Source: Veillonella absiana (lineage in GTDB: Bacteria > Bacillota > Negativicutes > Veillonellales > Veillonellaceae). From it: a stretch of 64,000 bases of DNA. The notes under the pieces are model-generated. The model had not been told where the DNA came from. It did no database searches and was given only the letters and a program-made list of their open reading frames with translations. The stretch lies in NCBI RefSeq assembly GCF_032970905.1, contig NZ_JAWJZA010000002.1. The stretch is one strand, 5' to 3'. Each line of letters begins with the position of its first letter. Position 1 is the first letter of the stretch. The position numbers and the translations under genes are program-made. This document shows, in pieces, positions 8,041-15,494 of this stretch.

Positions 8041-9006
8041 ATGAGACAATCAAATACACGAGCCATGGTGGAAACCGGCTTTTTAACAGCAATCATTGTG
8101 GTGCTCACTATCATTGGCAGTAATGTTCCAATGTTAGGTTTTTTAGCCACAATTGTAGGTCCAGCAACACTGGCGGTAGTTGGTGTTCGTTGGGGGAGCA
8201 AGTACAGTTGTTCCGCCGCAGTTGGCACATTTTTCTTACTGTCCTTTATCTATGGCCCTTTGATGGCTTTGCTAGAGACAGTAACTTTTTCTCTTATGGG
8301 GATTTGCATTGGTGAAGGTTATCGAGCACAGTGGAATGGGGTTAAGAAAATCCTGATTCCTGCCTCAGCCTTTGTAGTGGCCGCCATATTGGTGTTCTTC
8401 ATCTCTTATGTGGTGATGAATGTTGATTATATGAGCTTATATACGCAGTTTGAAACAGAATTTAACACATCCTTGCGTGAGACGTATAGTCAGCAGGATA
8501 TGGATGCTGCACAACAACTAGCGATACAACAGCAAGTAGAGTCTAGCTTGACGTTTATGAAATATGCCTTTGCTACTATGGTTTTCTTCTCCGCATCGGT
8601 TATTACATTTATGACCTCTAAATTGGCGGCGATTATTTTGCGCCGTGTAGGGATGCCAGTAGAGGAGTTACCTCCTTGTGGAAAATGGCAGATGCCAAAA
8701 TGGGCACCTTTTCTACTAGCTATTGGAATTATTCTGAATTACTGGGCCAATGTAAAAGGTATTGAAATTGCTATGTGGATAGGGCCAAATTTAGTTCTTG
8801 CTGGTGCAGTATTATGTGCCATTCAAGGTGTGGCCTGTGTATGGTCTATTTTTGAAAGCTATCGAGTTGGCAAGAGCTGGCGCACCATTGTGCTAGCAGT
8901 GCTACTATTAATGTTCCCACAGACGATTGTTGTTCTGGGTATTATTGATAGTATTTTTGATTTACGAAGACATTTTAGCGAACGTTCTAATCAAACCAAA
9001 TACTAG
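8041..9006 (+). CDS. YybS-like DUF2232 membrane protein
   Basis: A 321-residue polytopic membrane protein of the DUF2232/YybS family, with about eight hydrophobic segments and a soluble loop near residues 135-175. The function is not established; the fold has been compared with ECF-type transporter components. The strongest support is position: it sits directly before gdpP, rplI and dnaB, the same order as yybS-yybT-rplI-dnaC in Bacillus. TATGGAG lies 6-12 bases before the ATG. The gap to the next gene is 23 bases, so they are probably co-transcribed. Confidence 0.8.
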   Translation: MRQSNTRAMVETGFLTAIIVVLTIIGSNVPMLGFLATIVGPATLAVVGVRWGSKYSCSAAVGTFFLLSFIYGPLMALLETVTFSLMGICIGEGYRAQWNGVKKILIPASAFVVAAILVFFISYVVMNVDYMSLYTQFETEFNTSLRETYSQQDMDAAQQLAIQQQVESSLTFMKYAFATMVFFSASVITFMTSKLAAIILRRVGMPVEELPPCGKWQMPKWAPFLLAIGIILNYWANVKGIEIAMWIGPNLVLAGAVLCAIQGVACVWSIFESYRVGKSWRTIVLAVLLLMFPQTIVVLGIIDSIFDLRRHFSERSNQTKY

Positions 9007-9029
9007 CTGTGGCTAGATTGGAGGAGAGT

Positions 9030-11045
9030 ATGAAATCCTTTAAACGCAGATGGCAGACCATTGAGATTACCATCGTTGGCGTGATAGCAGCGTTACTTTT
9101 AATTATTGCATGGCTTAACTGGCCTGTTGCGATATTAGCGCTCATCATTGTGCTGGCAGGGTATTTTATCAATTACAATGTCATCCATAATCGGCGTCGC
9201 CTCGCGATTGAGCAATTCGATGCGATGAGCAAGGGCGTCACTCAGGCATCAAATTATGCATTGCAAAATTTGCCGATAGCCATCACTATTGTTAATAAGG
9301 ATGGCACATTGGTGTGGAATAACAGTGTATTTCGCGATTGGATGCCGGTAGATTGGAATAAAACACAGAAATTATCAGCTATGATTCCTGGGTTCCGGAT
9401 TGATAAAATCTGGGGTAAATCTGGTTTTATGAAAGCTGCTATTGGTGAAAAGACATTCCAAATTATATACAAATTTATAGATACTCAAGATTCTCATGGC
9501 GATATGGATGATGAATTTGCTGAACATGCGTGCATGGCTCTCTATTTTGAGGATGTAACCAAGGCTGAGGTTGCACGTGAAAAGGCAGAATTAGCGCAAC
9601 CAATTTGGGGTATGATTCAAATCGACAATATAGAAGATTTGACGAAAGGTCTTAGTGATCGCGAATATACTACTTTGTGGGCTGAAATTAACAATATTGT
9701 AGTAGATGAAATCGATAACCGCGATGGATTTATTCGCAATTTCCAAGATGATATGTATACATTTGCCATTTCTAGAGGCGCGCTTGCTGATATGGAGGCA
9801 GAAGGATTTAAGATTTTAGAGAAAATCCGTAAAATCCCAACTCCACGCCAATTGCCGGCTACGATTAGTATGGGGATTGCCCAAGATATGTCGTCTGTAA
9901 AATCTGCAACGGCTAAATCGAGAGCAGCCCTTGAGGTCGCTCTTGCTCGTGGCGGTGACCAAGTTTGTATCATGGATGGCGATGACACTCGGTTCTTTGG
10001 CGGTAAGGTGCAAGGCTCTGAAAAGAATACACGTGTACGTGCCCGTGTAGTATCTCAAGCGATTCGTGAGTTGATGAATGATTCTGACAAAATTCTTGTG
10101 ATGGGACACCAACGTGAGGATTATGATGCGCTTGGTGGTGCTATTGGGGTGGTAACTATTGCTCGTGCCCTTGGTAAAGAGGTCCGTTTAGTTGTCAGCA
10201 ATGAGCCAATGGCTATCCAAAAAGTATTGAATGTATTGAATGAAGATGAATTTTGGCAATCTATTATCATCACTCCCGCAGTAGCTAAGCAGTGGGTAGA
10301 TGCCAATACATTAGTATTTGTTTGTGATGTTCATCGTCCAGATTTAGTGGCGGCTCCAGAAGCACTGGGAATTACGAAACGACGGGTTGTTATTGATCAT
10401 CATCGTCGTGGCACTGATTTTGTGGAAGGGCCGTTGTTAACGTATTTAGAACCGGCTGCTTCTTCTACGAGTGAACTTGTTGCTGAACTGGTTCAGTACG
10501 CAGGAGCTACGGTTCCTGTAAAATTAACAAAAGCAGAAGCTACAGGTATCTATGCTGGTATCGTTCTTGATACGAAGAACTTTAATATTCAAACGGGGGC
10601 TCGAACCTTTGAGGCCGCAGCTTTCTTGCGACGTAGTGGTGCAGATATTGAACGAGCACGTCAACTATTTATTGATAGTTTTGATGATATTCAATTGCGT
10701 GCTAAAATGCTGTTTAGTGCAGAGCGTACAGAGAGTATTGCTATTACAGAGGCCCCAGCAGGGTTGACTGATATGATGGTTGTCAGTGCACAAACTGCAG
10801 ATATGCTTATTACTATTGAGGATATCGAGGCAGCCTTTGTATTGTATCAATTGAATGATGGTGGCATCGGTGTCAGCGCTCGTTCTAAAGGCCAATTAAA
10901 TGTACAAGTGGTTATGGAATCTCTCGGCGGTGGTGGGCACAGAACCGTAGCCGGTGCCCAATTACATGATATGACGGTAGAAGATGCGAAAAAAGCTATT
11001 TTAACAATAGCGTTGCAGCAACTTCATGACCTACAGGAGGTATAA
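9030..11045 (+). CDS. gdpP: Cyclic-di-AMP phosphodiesterase GdpP (YybT)
   Basis: A 671-residue membrane-bound DHH/DHHA1 phosphodiesterase that hydrolyses c-di-AMP and so affects cell wall, potassium and osmotic balance. Two N-terminal membrane helices (residues about 12-50) are followed by a PAS-like region (about 70-170), a degenerate GGDEF domain (about 180-310), and the DHH domain with MGHQREDYDALGG near 357 and VVIDHHRRG near 451. DHHA1 carries GGGGHRTVAG near 632. The GGDEF domain lacks an intact GGDEF motif, as usual in GdpP. I use ATG 9030 (GGAGG five bases upstream) over an in-frame GTG at 9009. Its stop is 2 bases from rplI, so it lies in the yybS-gdpP-rplI operon. Confidence 0.93.
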   Translation: MKSFKRRWQTIEITIVGVIAALLLIIAWLNWPVAILALIIVLAGYFINYNVIHNRRRLAIEQFDAMSKGVTQASNYALQNLPIAITIVNKDGTLVWNNSVFRDWMPVDWNKTQKLSAMIPGFRIDKIWGKSGFMKAAIGEKTFQIIYKFIDTQDSHGDMDDEFAEHACMALYFEDVTKAEVAREKAELAQPIWGMIQIDNIEDLTKGLSDREYTTLWAEINNIVVDEIDNRDGFIRNFQDDMYTFAISRGALADMEAEGFKILEKIRKIPTPRQLPATISMGIAQDMSSVKSATAKSRAALEVALARGGDQVCIMDGDDTRFFGGKVQGSEKNTRVRARVVSQAIRELMNDSDKILVMGHQREDYDALGGAIGVVTIARALGKEVRLVVSNEPMAIQKVLNVLNEDEFWQSIIITPAVAKQWVDANTLVFVCDVHRPDLVAAPEALGITKRRVVIDHHRRGTDFVEGPLLTYLEPAASSTSELVAELVQYAGATVPVKLTKAEATGIYAGIVLDTKNFNIQTGARTFEAAAFLRRSGADIERARQLFIDSFDDIQLRAKMLFSAERTESIAITEAPAGLTDMMVVSAQTADMLITIEDIEAAFVLYQLNDGGIGVSARSKGQLNVQVVMESLGGGGHRTVAGAQLHDMTVEDAKKAILTIALQQLHDLQEV

Positions 11046-11047
11046 GG

Positions 11048-11494
11048 ATGAAAGTAGTATTGTTAGAAGACGTAAAAAAAGTTGGTAAAAAAGGTGAAAT
11101 CGTAGAACTTAGCGAAGCCTATGCTCGTAATGTTATTATTAAAAAAGGTTTAGGCCTTGAAGGTACTGCTACCAATATCAACAATGCAAAACAAAAACAA
11201 GCATCTACAGAACATAAAAAAGCGGTAGCTAATGATGAAGCAAAAATTTTGGCTAGCCAATTAACAAAAGTAGAAGCTACTGTAAAAGTAAAAATGGGCG
11301 ATGGTGGCCGTGTGTTCGGTTCCGTTACTGCTAAAGATATTTCTGAAGCCGTATTGGCTCAATATAAAGTAGAGCTTGATAAAAAGAAAATTGAAATTAA
11401 AGAACCATTGAAAACATTGGGCGTTCATGACGTATTAGTACGCGTACATCCTGAAATCACAACTACAATTAAGGTAAATGTAGTTGCTGAATAA
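11048..11494 (+). CDS. rplI: 50S ribosomal protein L9
   Basis: A 148-residue protein with the full L9 layout: an N-terminal domain beginning MKVVLLEDVKKVGKKGEIVE, with the conserved GYARN-like segment EAYARNVIIKKGL at about 23-35. A long charged connecting helix follows (about 45-80), then a C-terminal rRNA-binding domain with GGRVFGSVTAKDI at about 85-100. It binds 23S rRNA at the base of the L1 stalk. An AGGAGG site lies just upstream, overlapping the end of gdpP, so the genes are translationally linked. Confidence 0.97.
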   Translation: MKVVLLEDVKKVGKKGEIVELSEAYARNVIIKKGLGLEGTATNINNAKQKQASTEHKKAVANDEAKILASQLTKVEATVKVKMGDGGRVFGSVTAKDISEAVLAQYKVELDKKKIEIKEPLKTLGVHDVLVRVHPEITTTIKVNVVAE

Positions 11495-11586
11495 TCGGTA
11501 CTCATTTAGTATATGGTAATTATTGAGGCATCAAAACTTGCACCATTTATAAATTTTATGAGATAGTTTTGGTATATTTAGGTTGC

Positions 11587-11647
11587 TATAATACATACAT
11601 AGGTAGTTACTTTCACCATACTGAGTCTACGGACCTAGTATGGTGAA
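11587..11647 (+). promoter_or_regulatory. Extended -10 promoter and leader hairpin of dnaB
   Basis: TGCTATAAT (11584-11592) is an extended -10 element. Just after the expected start is an 11-bp perfect inverted repeat, TTCACCATACT (11612-11622) with AGTATGGTGAA (11637-11647), ending 20 bases before the dnaB ATG. There is no T run after it, so it is more likely an operator or mRNA-stabilising/translation-control hairpin than a terminator. Confidence 0.5.
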
Positions 11648-11667
11648 TTATTATAAGGAGAAGGATT

Positions 11668-13032
11668 ATGAGTACTGATGTTCGCATTCCACCACACCTC
11701 ATCGAGGCGGAGCAGGCCGTTCTCGGTGCATTGTTGACGCAAGGTCCTAGCACGGAGGGGCTCGCTGATTTGGTGTCTAGTCTGGTGAAAGTTGAGGATT
11801 TCTATCGTGATGCGCATCGCGTGATTTATGATGCTATCTTGGTTATTCATCGTGGTCACAAACCTATCGATTTTATTACGGTAAGCGAAGAATTGACGCG
11901 TCGTAAAAAATTAGAACAAGTGGGTGGCATTTCCTATATTACCTCTCTCGCAAACGAGTCTACAGGGGCCTATAATGTGGAGGAACATGCACGCATTATT
12001 GCTGAAAAGGCACAATTGCGTCGCCTCATTGATGCGGGGAACAAAATTGTGGGTATGAGCTATGCCAACGAAGATGAACCGCTTGAAATCATGAATAAGG
12101 CAGAGCAACTCGTACTCGATGTGAGTGGTCAAACGAATTCCGAGTCTAGTTTTTCGCCTATTGGTGAAGTGGTTATCGCCAATATGGAAAAAATTAACGA
12201 ATTACAGCAACATGATGGAACGCTCACTGGTGTGCCAACAGGATTCCGCGATTTAGACGAAGTAACGAATGGTTTACAACGTTCTGATTTGATTCTCGTA
12301 GCGGCTCGTCCAGCTATGGGTAAAACGGCATTTACGTTGAATATTGCGCAAAATGTAGCCATTAAAAATAAACAGACCGTAGCCTTTTTCTCCTTGGAAA
12401 TGTCTAAGGAACAATTGGTAGGACGTATTTTGTCCTCCGTGTCTGGTGTTAGTTCTGAAAATTTGCGTAAAGCAAACCTAGATCAGGAACAATGGGCCGC
12501 GGTGATTCAAGCAGCGGATGCCATGAGTCAGGCTCCACTTTATATCGATGATACACCAGGTCTTACCGTGCAGGATATGCGATCTAAATTGCGTCGCCTT
12601 AAGGTGGAACATGGCCTTGACCTCATCATTGTCGATTATATTCAGTTGATGCAAGGTCGTGTAGGCAATCGTGGTAGCGAAAATCGTCAACAAGAAGTGT
12701 CTGAAATCTCTCGTAATCTAAAACTCATTGCCCGTGAAATGAATGTGCCTCTCATCGCTTTATCTCAGTTGAGCCGTAGCGTTGAGTCTCGTCCTGATAA
12801 GCGACCTGTATTGAGCGATTTACGTGAATCCGGGTCTCTAGAGCAAGATGCGGATATTGTAGCTTTCTTGTACCGCGACAAATATTATGATGAAAACTCT
12901 GAAAAAGGCGATATTACGGAGGTCCTTATTCGTAAACATCGTAATGGTGCCGTTAAAACCGTGGAACTCGTATTCCGTGGCGAATTGACACGTTTTATGG
13001 ATGTGGAATATCGCTCTATGCCAGAACAATAA
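11668..13032 (+). CDS. dnaB: Replicative DNA helicase DnaB (DnaC in Bacillus)
   Basis: A 454-residue hexameric replication-fork helicase. The N-terminal collar/primase-binding domain (residues about 5-110, starting PPHLIEAEQAVLGALL) is followed by the RecA-like ATPase with Walker A ARPAMGKTAFT near 212, Walker B LIIVDYIQLM near 323 and ALSQLSRSVE near 365. No intein is present. A strong AAGGAGAAGG site precedes the ATG. The gene sits after rplI, as in Bacillus, but with its own promoter-like leader; a long-stem terminator follows. Confidence 0.97.
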   Translation: MSTDVRIPPHLIEAEQAVLGALLTQGPSTEGLADLVSSLVKVEDFYRDAHRVIYDAILVIHRGHKPIDFITVSEELTRRKKLEQVGGISYITSLANESTGAYNVEEHARIIAEKAQLRRLIDAGNKIVGMSYANEDEPLEIMNKAEQLVLDVSGQTNSESSFSPIGEVVIANMEKINELQQHDGTLTGVPTGFRDLDEVTNGLQRSDLILVAARPAMGKTAFTLNIAQNVAIKNKQTVAFFSLEMSKEQLVGRILSSVSGVSSENLRKANLDQEQWAAVIQAADAMSQAPLYIDDTPGLTVQDMRSKLRRLKVEHGLDLIIVDYIQLMQGRVGNRGSENRQQEVSEISRNLKLIAREMNVPLIALSQLSRSVESRPDKRPVLSDLRESGSLEQDADIVAFLYRDKYYDENSEKGDITEVLIRKHRNGAVKTVELVFRGELTRFMDVEYRSMPEQ

Positions 13033-13117
13033 TTGCTCTATAATATAGTGGTCCTATCCTGGGTTTTGAATACATGGATTCTATCATACATGTTGAGGTA
13101 ATATAGGTTCTATAATT

Positions 13118-13168
13118 AATGTTGGGGTGACACAGAATACTGTGTTACCTCAGCATTATTTTTTTTAT
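13118..13168 (+). terminator. Terminator after dnaB
   Basis: A long stem (13118-13135 with 13140-13157, one or two mismatches), a 4-base loop and an eight-T tract. Confidence 0.88.
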
Positions 13169-13178
13169 ATAATTAAAT

Positions 13179-13218
13179 AGAACGTATGTTTGAAAAATAT
13201 ACTGACTTTTGTTATACT
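13179..13218 (+). promoter_or_regulatory. SOS (LexA/DinR-type) box overlapping a promoter
   Basis: AGAACGTATGTTTG (13179-13192) matches the Gram-positive LexA consensus CGAACRNRYGTTYG at 13 of 14 positions. It overlaps the -35 of a good promoter, TTGAAA (13190-13195) - 17 bp - TATACT (13213-13218). LexA bound here would block transcription of the downstream Y-family polymerase. Confidence 0.75.
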
Positions 13219-13262
13219 GAAAGCATAAAAGTGGACTTGAAATTTTCTGAGGAGGTGAGGCT

Positions 13263-14660
13263 GTGAATACTAAACAATCTGTCTATATGTGTATCGATTT
13301 AAAGAGTTTTTATGCGTCTGTGGAATGCGCAGATTTAGGTTTGGATCCATTTACCACACCTCTTGTCGTGGCTGATGCTTCTCGTGGCAAAGGGGCTATT
13401 ACGCTCGCCATATCGCCAGCGTTGAAAAACATGGGTGTGAAAAATCGTAGCCGACTCTTTCAAATCCCACCGCATATAGAGTATCTCACCGTGAAACCTC
13501 ATATGAAGCGATATATGGACGTATCTGCTTCTATTTATGGGGTTATTTTACACTTTGTTTCCCCTGAGGATGTGCATGTATACTCCATTGATGAGTATTT
13601 TATTGATATTACATCATACCTTAATTTATATAATACGAGGGCTATACCATTAGCGGAAACAATATTAGCTGCTATTTTAGATAAAACCGGTATTTATGCA
13701 ACGGCTGGAATCGGAACGAATCTATTTTTGGCCAAAATAGCGCTAGATATATTGGCGAAACATGCACCTAATTTTATTGGATGGCTCGATGAACCTCGTT
13801 TTAAACAAACAATTTGGCATCATCAACCGATAACAGATATTTGGCAAATTGGGAAGGGCATCGCGGCTCGACTTAGAAAATATGGTGCCTTTGATCTCTA
13901 TGGTGTAACACAGATTCCTGAGCAAAAACTATATAAGGAATTCGGTGTCAATGCAGAACTCATTATCGATCATTCCTGGGGGCGAGAAACTTGTACCATT
14001 GCAGATATTCATGCCTATCGTCCTAGCAAACATTCTATCTCAAATGGTCAGATTTTATTACGCGATTATGAAAGTGAAGAAGCTCGATTACCATTGCGTG
14101 AAATGGTAGAAAATTTAACTCTTGAATTATTACAAATTAAGGCCGTTACTAAACGCATTAGCTTGCATATCGGTTATGCTGATGAATCAGTTCGCTCTAG
14201 TGGGGGGATGAAGTCTCTAGCTGAATATACGGATTCCTATCAGGCACTGGTATCAGCTATGTTGACCTATTACGACAAGGTAATTAAACCCGATGAACCC
14301 ATACGACGGCTGACTATTGGATTTGAGGAATTGGGGATGAAAAATGCTGTTCCTAGAGAGGGAAATCTTTTTGATTTTTTAGAAAATTCTTCTGGTAATA
14401 GTATTCACGCTAATAATAATATTTACGCTAGTAATAGTAATAGTATTGACATTAGTGGGACCAATGGCATTGGTAGGGGAGAAGGTACGGCAAATGGTGT
14501 ATTTCCCTATGGACTTTCAAAAGAGGAACATATGCAACAAGCCATGCTCAGTATTAAGGAACGGTTTGGTAAGAATGCTATTTTGAGGGCTGCTAGTTTA
14601 CAAGAGGAAGGAACGGCACGACTTAGAAATTCTTTGGTAGGCGGTCATAATGGGGAATGA
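13263..14660 (+). CDS. Y-family DNA polymerase (UvrX/UmuC-like)
   Basis: A 465-residue translesion polymerase of the ImpB/MucB/SamB family, closest in style to Bacillus UvrX/YqjW. Catalytic acidic residues are visible in MCIDLKSFYASVEC (near residues 8-21) and YSIDEYFIDIT (near 105-115, the invariant S-I-D-E). The helix-hairpin-helix and little-finger regions follow. The C-terminal part (about 385-420) is an Asn/Ser/Gly-rich linker, unlike the rest and probably disordered. It starts with GTG 13263 behind a strong GAGGAGGTGAG site. It is preceded by an SOS box and followed by a YolD-like gene, the classical error-prone repair pairing. Confidence 0.9.
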   Translation: MNTKQSVYMCIDLKSFYASVECADLGLDPFTTPLVVADASRGKGAITLAISPALKNMGVKNRSRLFQIPPHIEYLTVKPHMKRYMDVSASIYGVILHFVSPEDVHVYSIDEYFIDITSYLNLYNTRAIPLAETILAAILDKTGIYATAGIGTNLFLAKIALDILAKHAPNFIGWLDEPRFKQTIWHHQPITDIWQIGKGIAARLRKYGAFDLYGVTQIPEQKLYKEFGVNAELIIDHSWGRETCTIADIHAYRPSKHSISNGQILLRDYESEEARLPLREMVENLTLELLQIKAVTKRISLHIGYADESVRSSGGMKSLAEYTDSYQALVSAMLTYYDKVIKPDEPIRRLTIGFEELGMKNAVPREGNLFDFLENSSGNSIHANNNIYASNSNSIDISGTNGIGRGEGTANGVFPYGLSKEEHMQQAMLSIKERFGKNAILRAASLQEEGTARLRNSLVGGHNGE

Positions 14661-14742
14661 TATCTAAAGCATAATAGGCAATAATATCCAAAGCATAATA
14701 GGAAATGATATCCAAAGCATAATAGGAAATGATATCCAAAGA
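14659..14742. repeat. 24-bp tandem repeat, 3.5 copies
   Basis: Unit GATATCCAAAGCATAATAGG plus AAAT, at 14659-14682, 14683-14706 and 14707-14730, with a half copy to 14742. Copies differ at only a few positions. The first copy starts inside the stop codon of the polymerase gene. There are no spacers, so it is not CRISPR. Confidence 0.9.
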
Positions 14743-14834
14743 CAGTATTGGATATTTGCAGGCTCCTGAAGCCTATATATGGTGTATTGATTGAGGTTGA
14801 TTAGCGGCTTTCATAAAAAGAGTAGGTGATATAT

Positions 14835-15173
14835 ATGGGGCAAAAGTTGAGTAAAATGACGAATCTGCAACGGGCCAAGCAATTTATGCCCTTTGCAGCG
14901 CTGAAAGGATTTGAAGAGCGCCTAGCAGCGGTGGCAAAATATCGGGAACGGAGAAAGGTGTTGTCTGATGATCAGCTACAAGAACTGGATCAACAATGGT
15001 TGAAGTTGGAAGAGGGCAATTTGGTTAGGATTGTGTATTATTATCAAGATACACATCAGTCCGCAGAAGGCATTGTTCAAAAAATTGATGAACCGCGACA
15101 TGTAATACTAGTACAAAATCGGGAGATTCGATTATCAAATATTATGTCCTTAGAGATTCTGGAGAATTTATAA
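14835..15173 (+). CDS. YolD-like family protein
   Basis: A 112-residue protein resembling the YolD-like family (YqjX/YolD of Bacillus). These small proteins are typically encoded next to UvrX/YqjW-type Y-polymerases and were suggested to be UmuD-like partners. Typical features are the early RAKQFMPFAALKGFEE segment (residues about 12-27) and a beta-rich C-terminal half with IVQKIDEPRHVILV. I use ATG 14835, six bases after AGGTG; GTG 14826 is an alternative. It follows the polymerase after a short tandem-repeat spacer and probably shares its SOS-controlled transcript. Confidence 0.8.
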   Translation: MGQKLSKMTNLQRAKQFMPFAALKGFEERLAAVAKYRERRKVLSDDQLQELDQQWLKLEEGNLVRIVYYYQDTHQSAEGIVQKIDEPRHVILVQNREIRLSNIMSLEILENL

Positions 15174-15494
15174 TTCTCCTGCGATGGGGATTATCTAGAG
15201 AATAGTGAATAGAATTTCTATGATAGAAAGGGTGGAATAATAGAGTTTGAGCGTGAGTATATCTTAGTCAGAGTCTAATATGCATAAATTTCGTACATGA
15301 ATAACTGCTCATATATTGACAGCCGAATAGTGGTAGGGTACACTTAATATGTGAACAATCACTCATATATTAAGTGATTAATGGGATGTAAGTTAAAGTA
15401 GCTTATTGAAAATGATTTATATATAATTATGGATAAAGGTTGTTTCTCTGCAGTGAGTGGATGAAGCAAAGCAGTAGAGCTTGACGAGGGATAT
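15174..15494 (+). other. Intergenic region before the metal ATPase
   Basis: It holds the zntA promoter/operator (15316-15376) and a short leader. I see no terminator for the upstream YolD-like gene and no other gene. Confidence 0.4.
15316..15376 (+). promoter_or_regulatory. Promoter plus metal-sensor-type operator of the P-type ATPase
   Basis: TTGACA (15316-15321) - 17 bp - TACACT (15339-15344). Overlapping and following the -10 is an imperfect palindrome (15341-15376): CACTTAATATGTGA, ACAA, then TCACTCATATATTAAGTG. The core ATATGTGA...TCACTCATAT resembles operators of ArsR/SmtB-family zinc or cadmium sensors, suggesting metal-induced derepression. No such regulator gene lies next to it. Confidence 0.6.

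Noticed and set aside
14659..14742. Short tandem repeat considered as CRISPR
   Set aside because: Units are contiguous with no spacers, and no cas genes are nearby.
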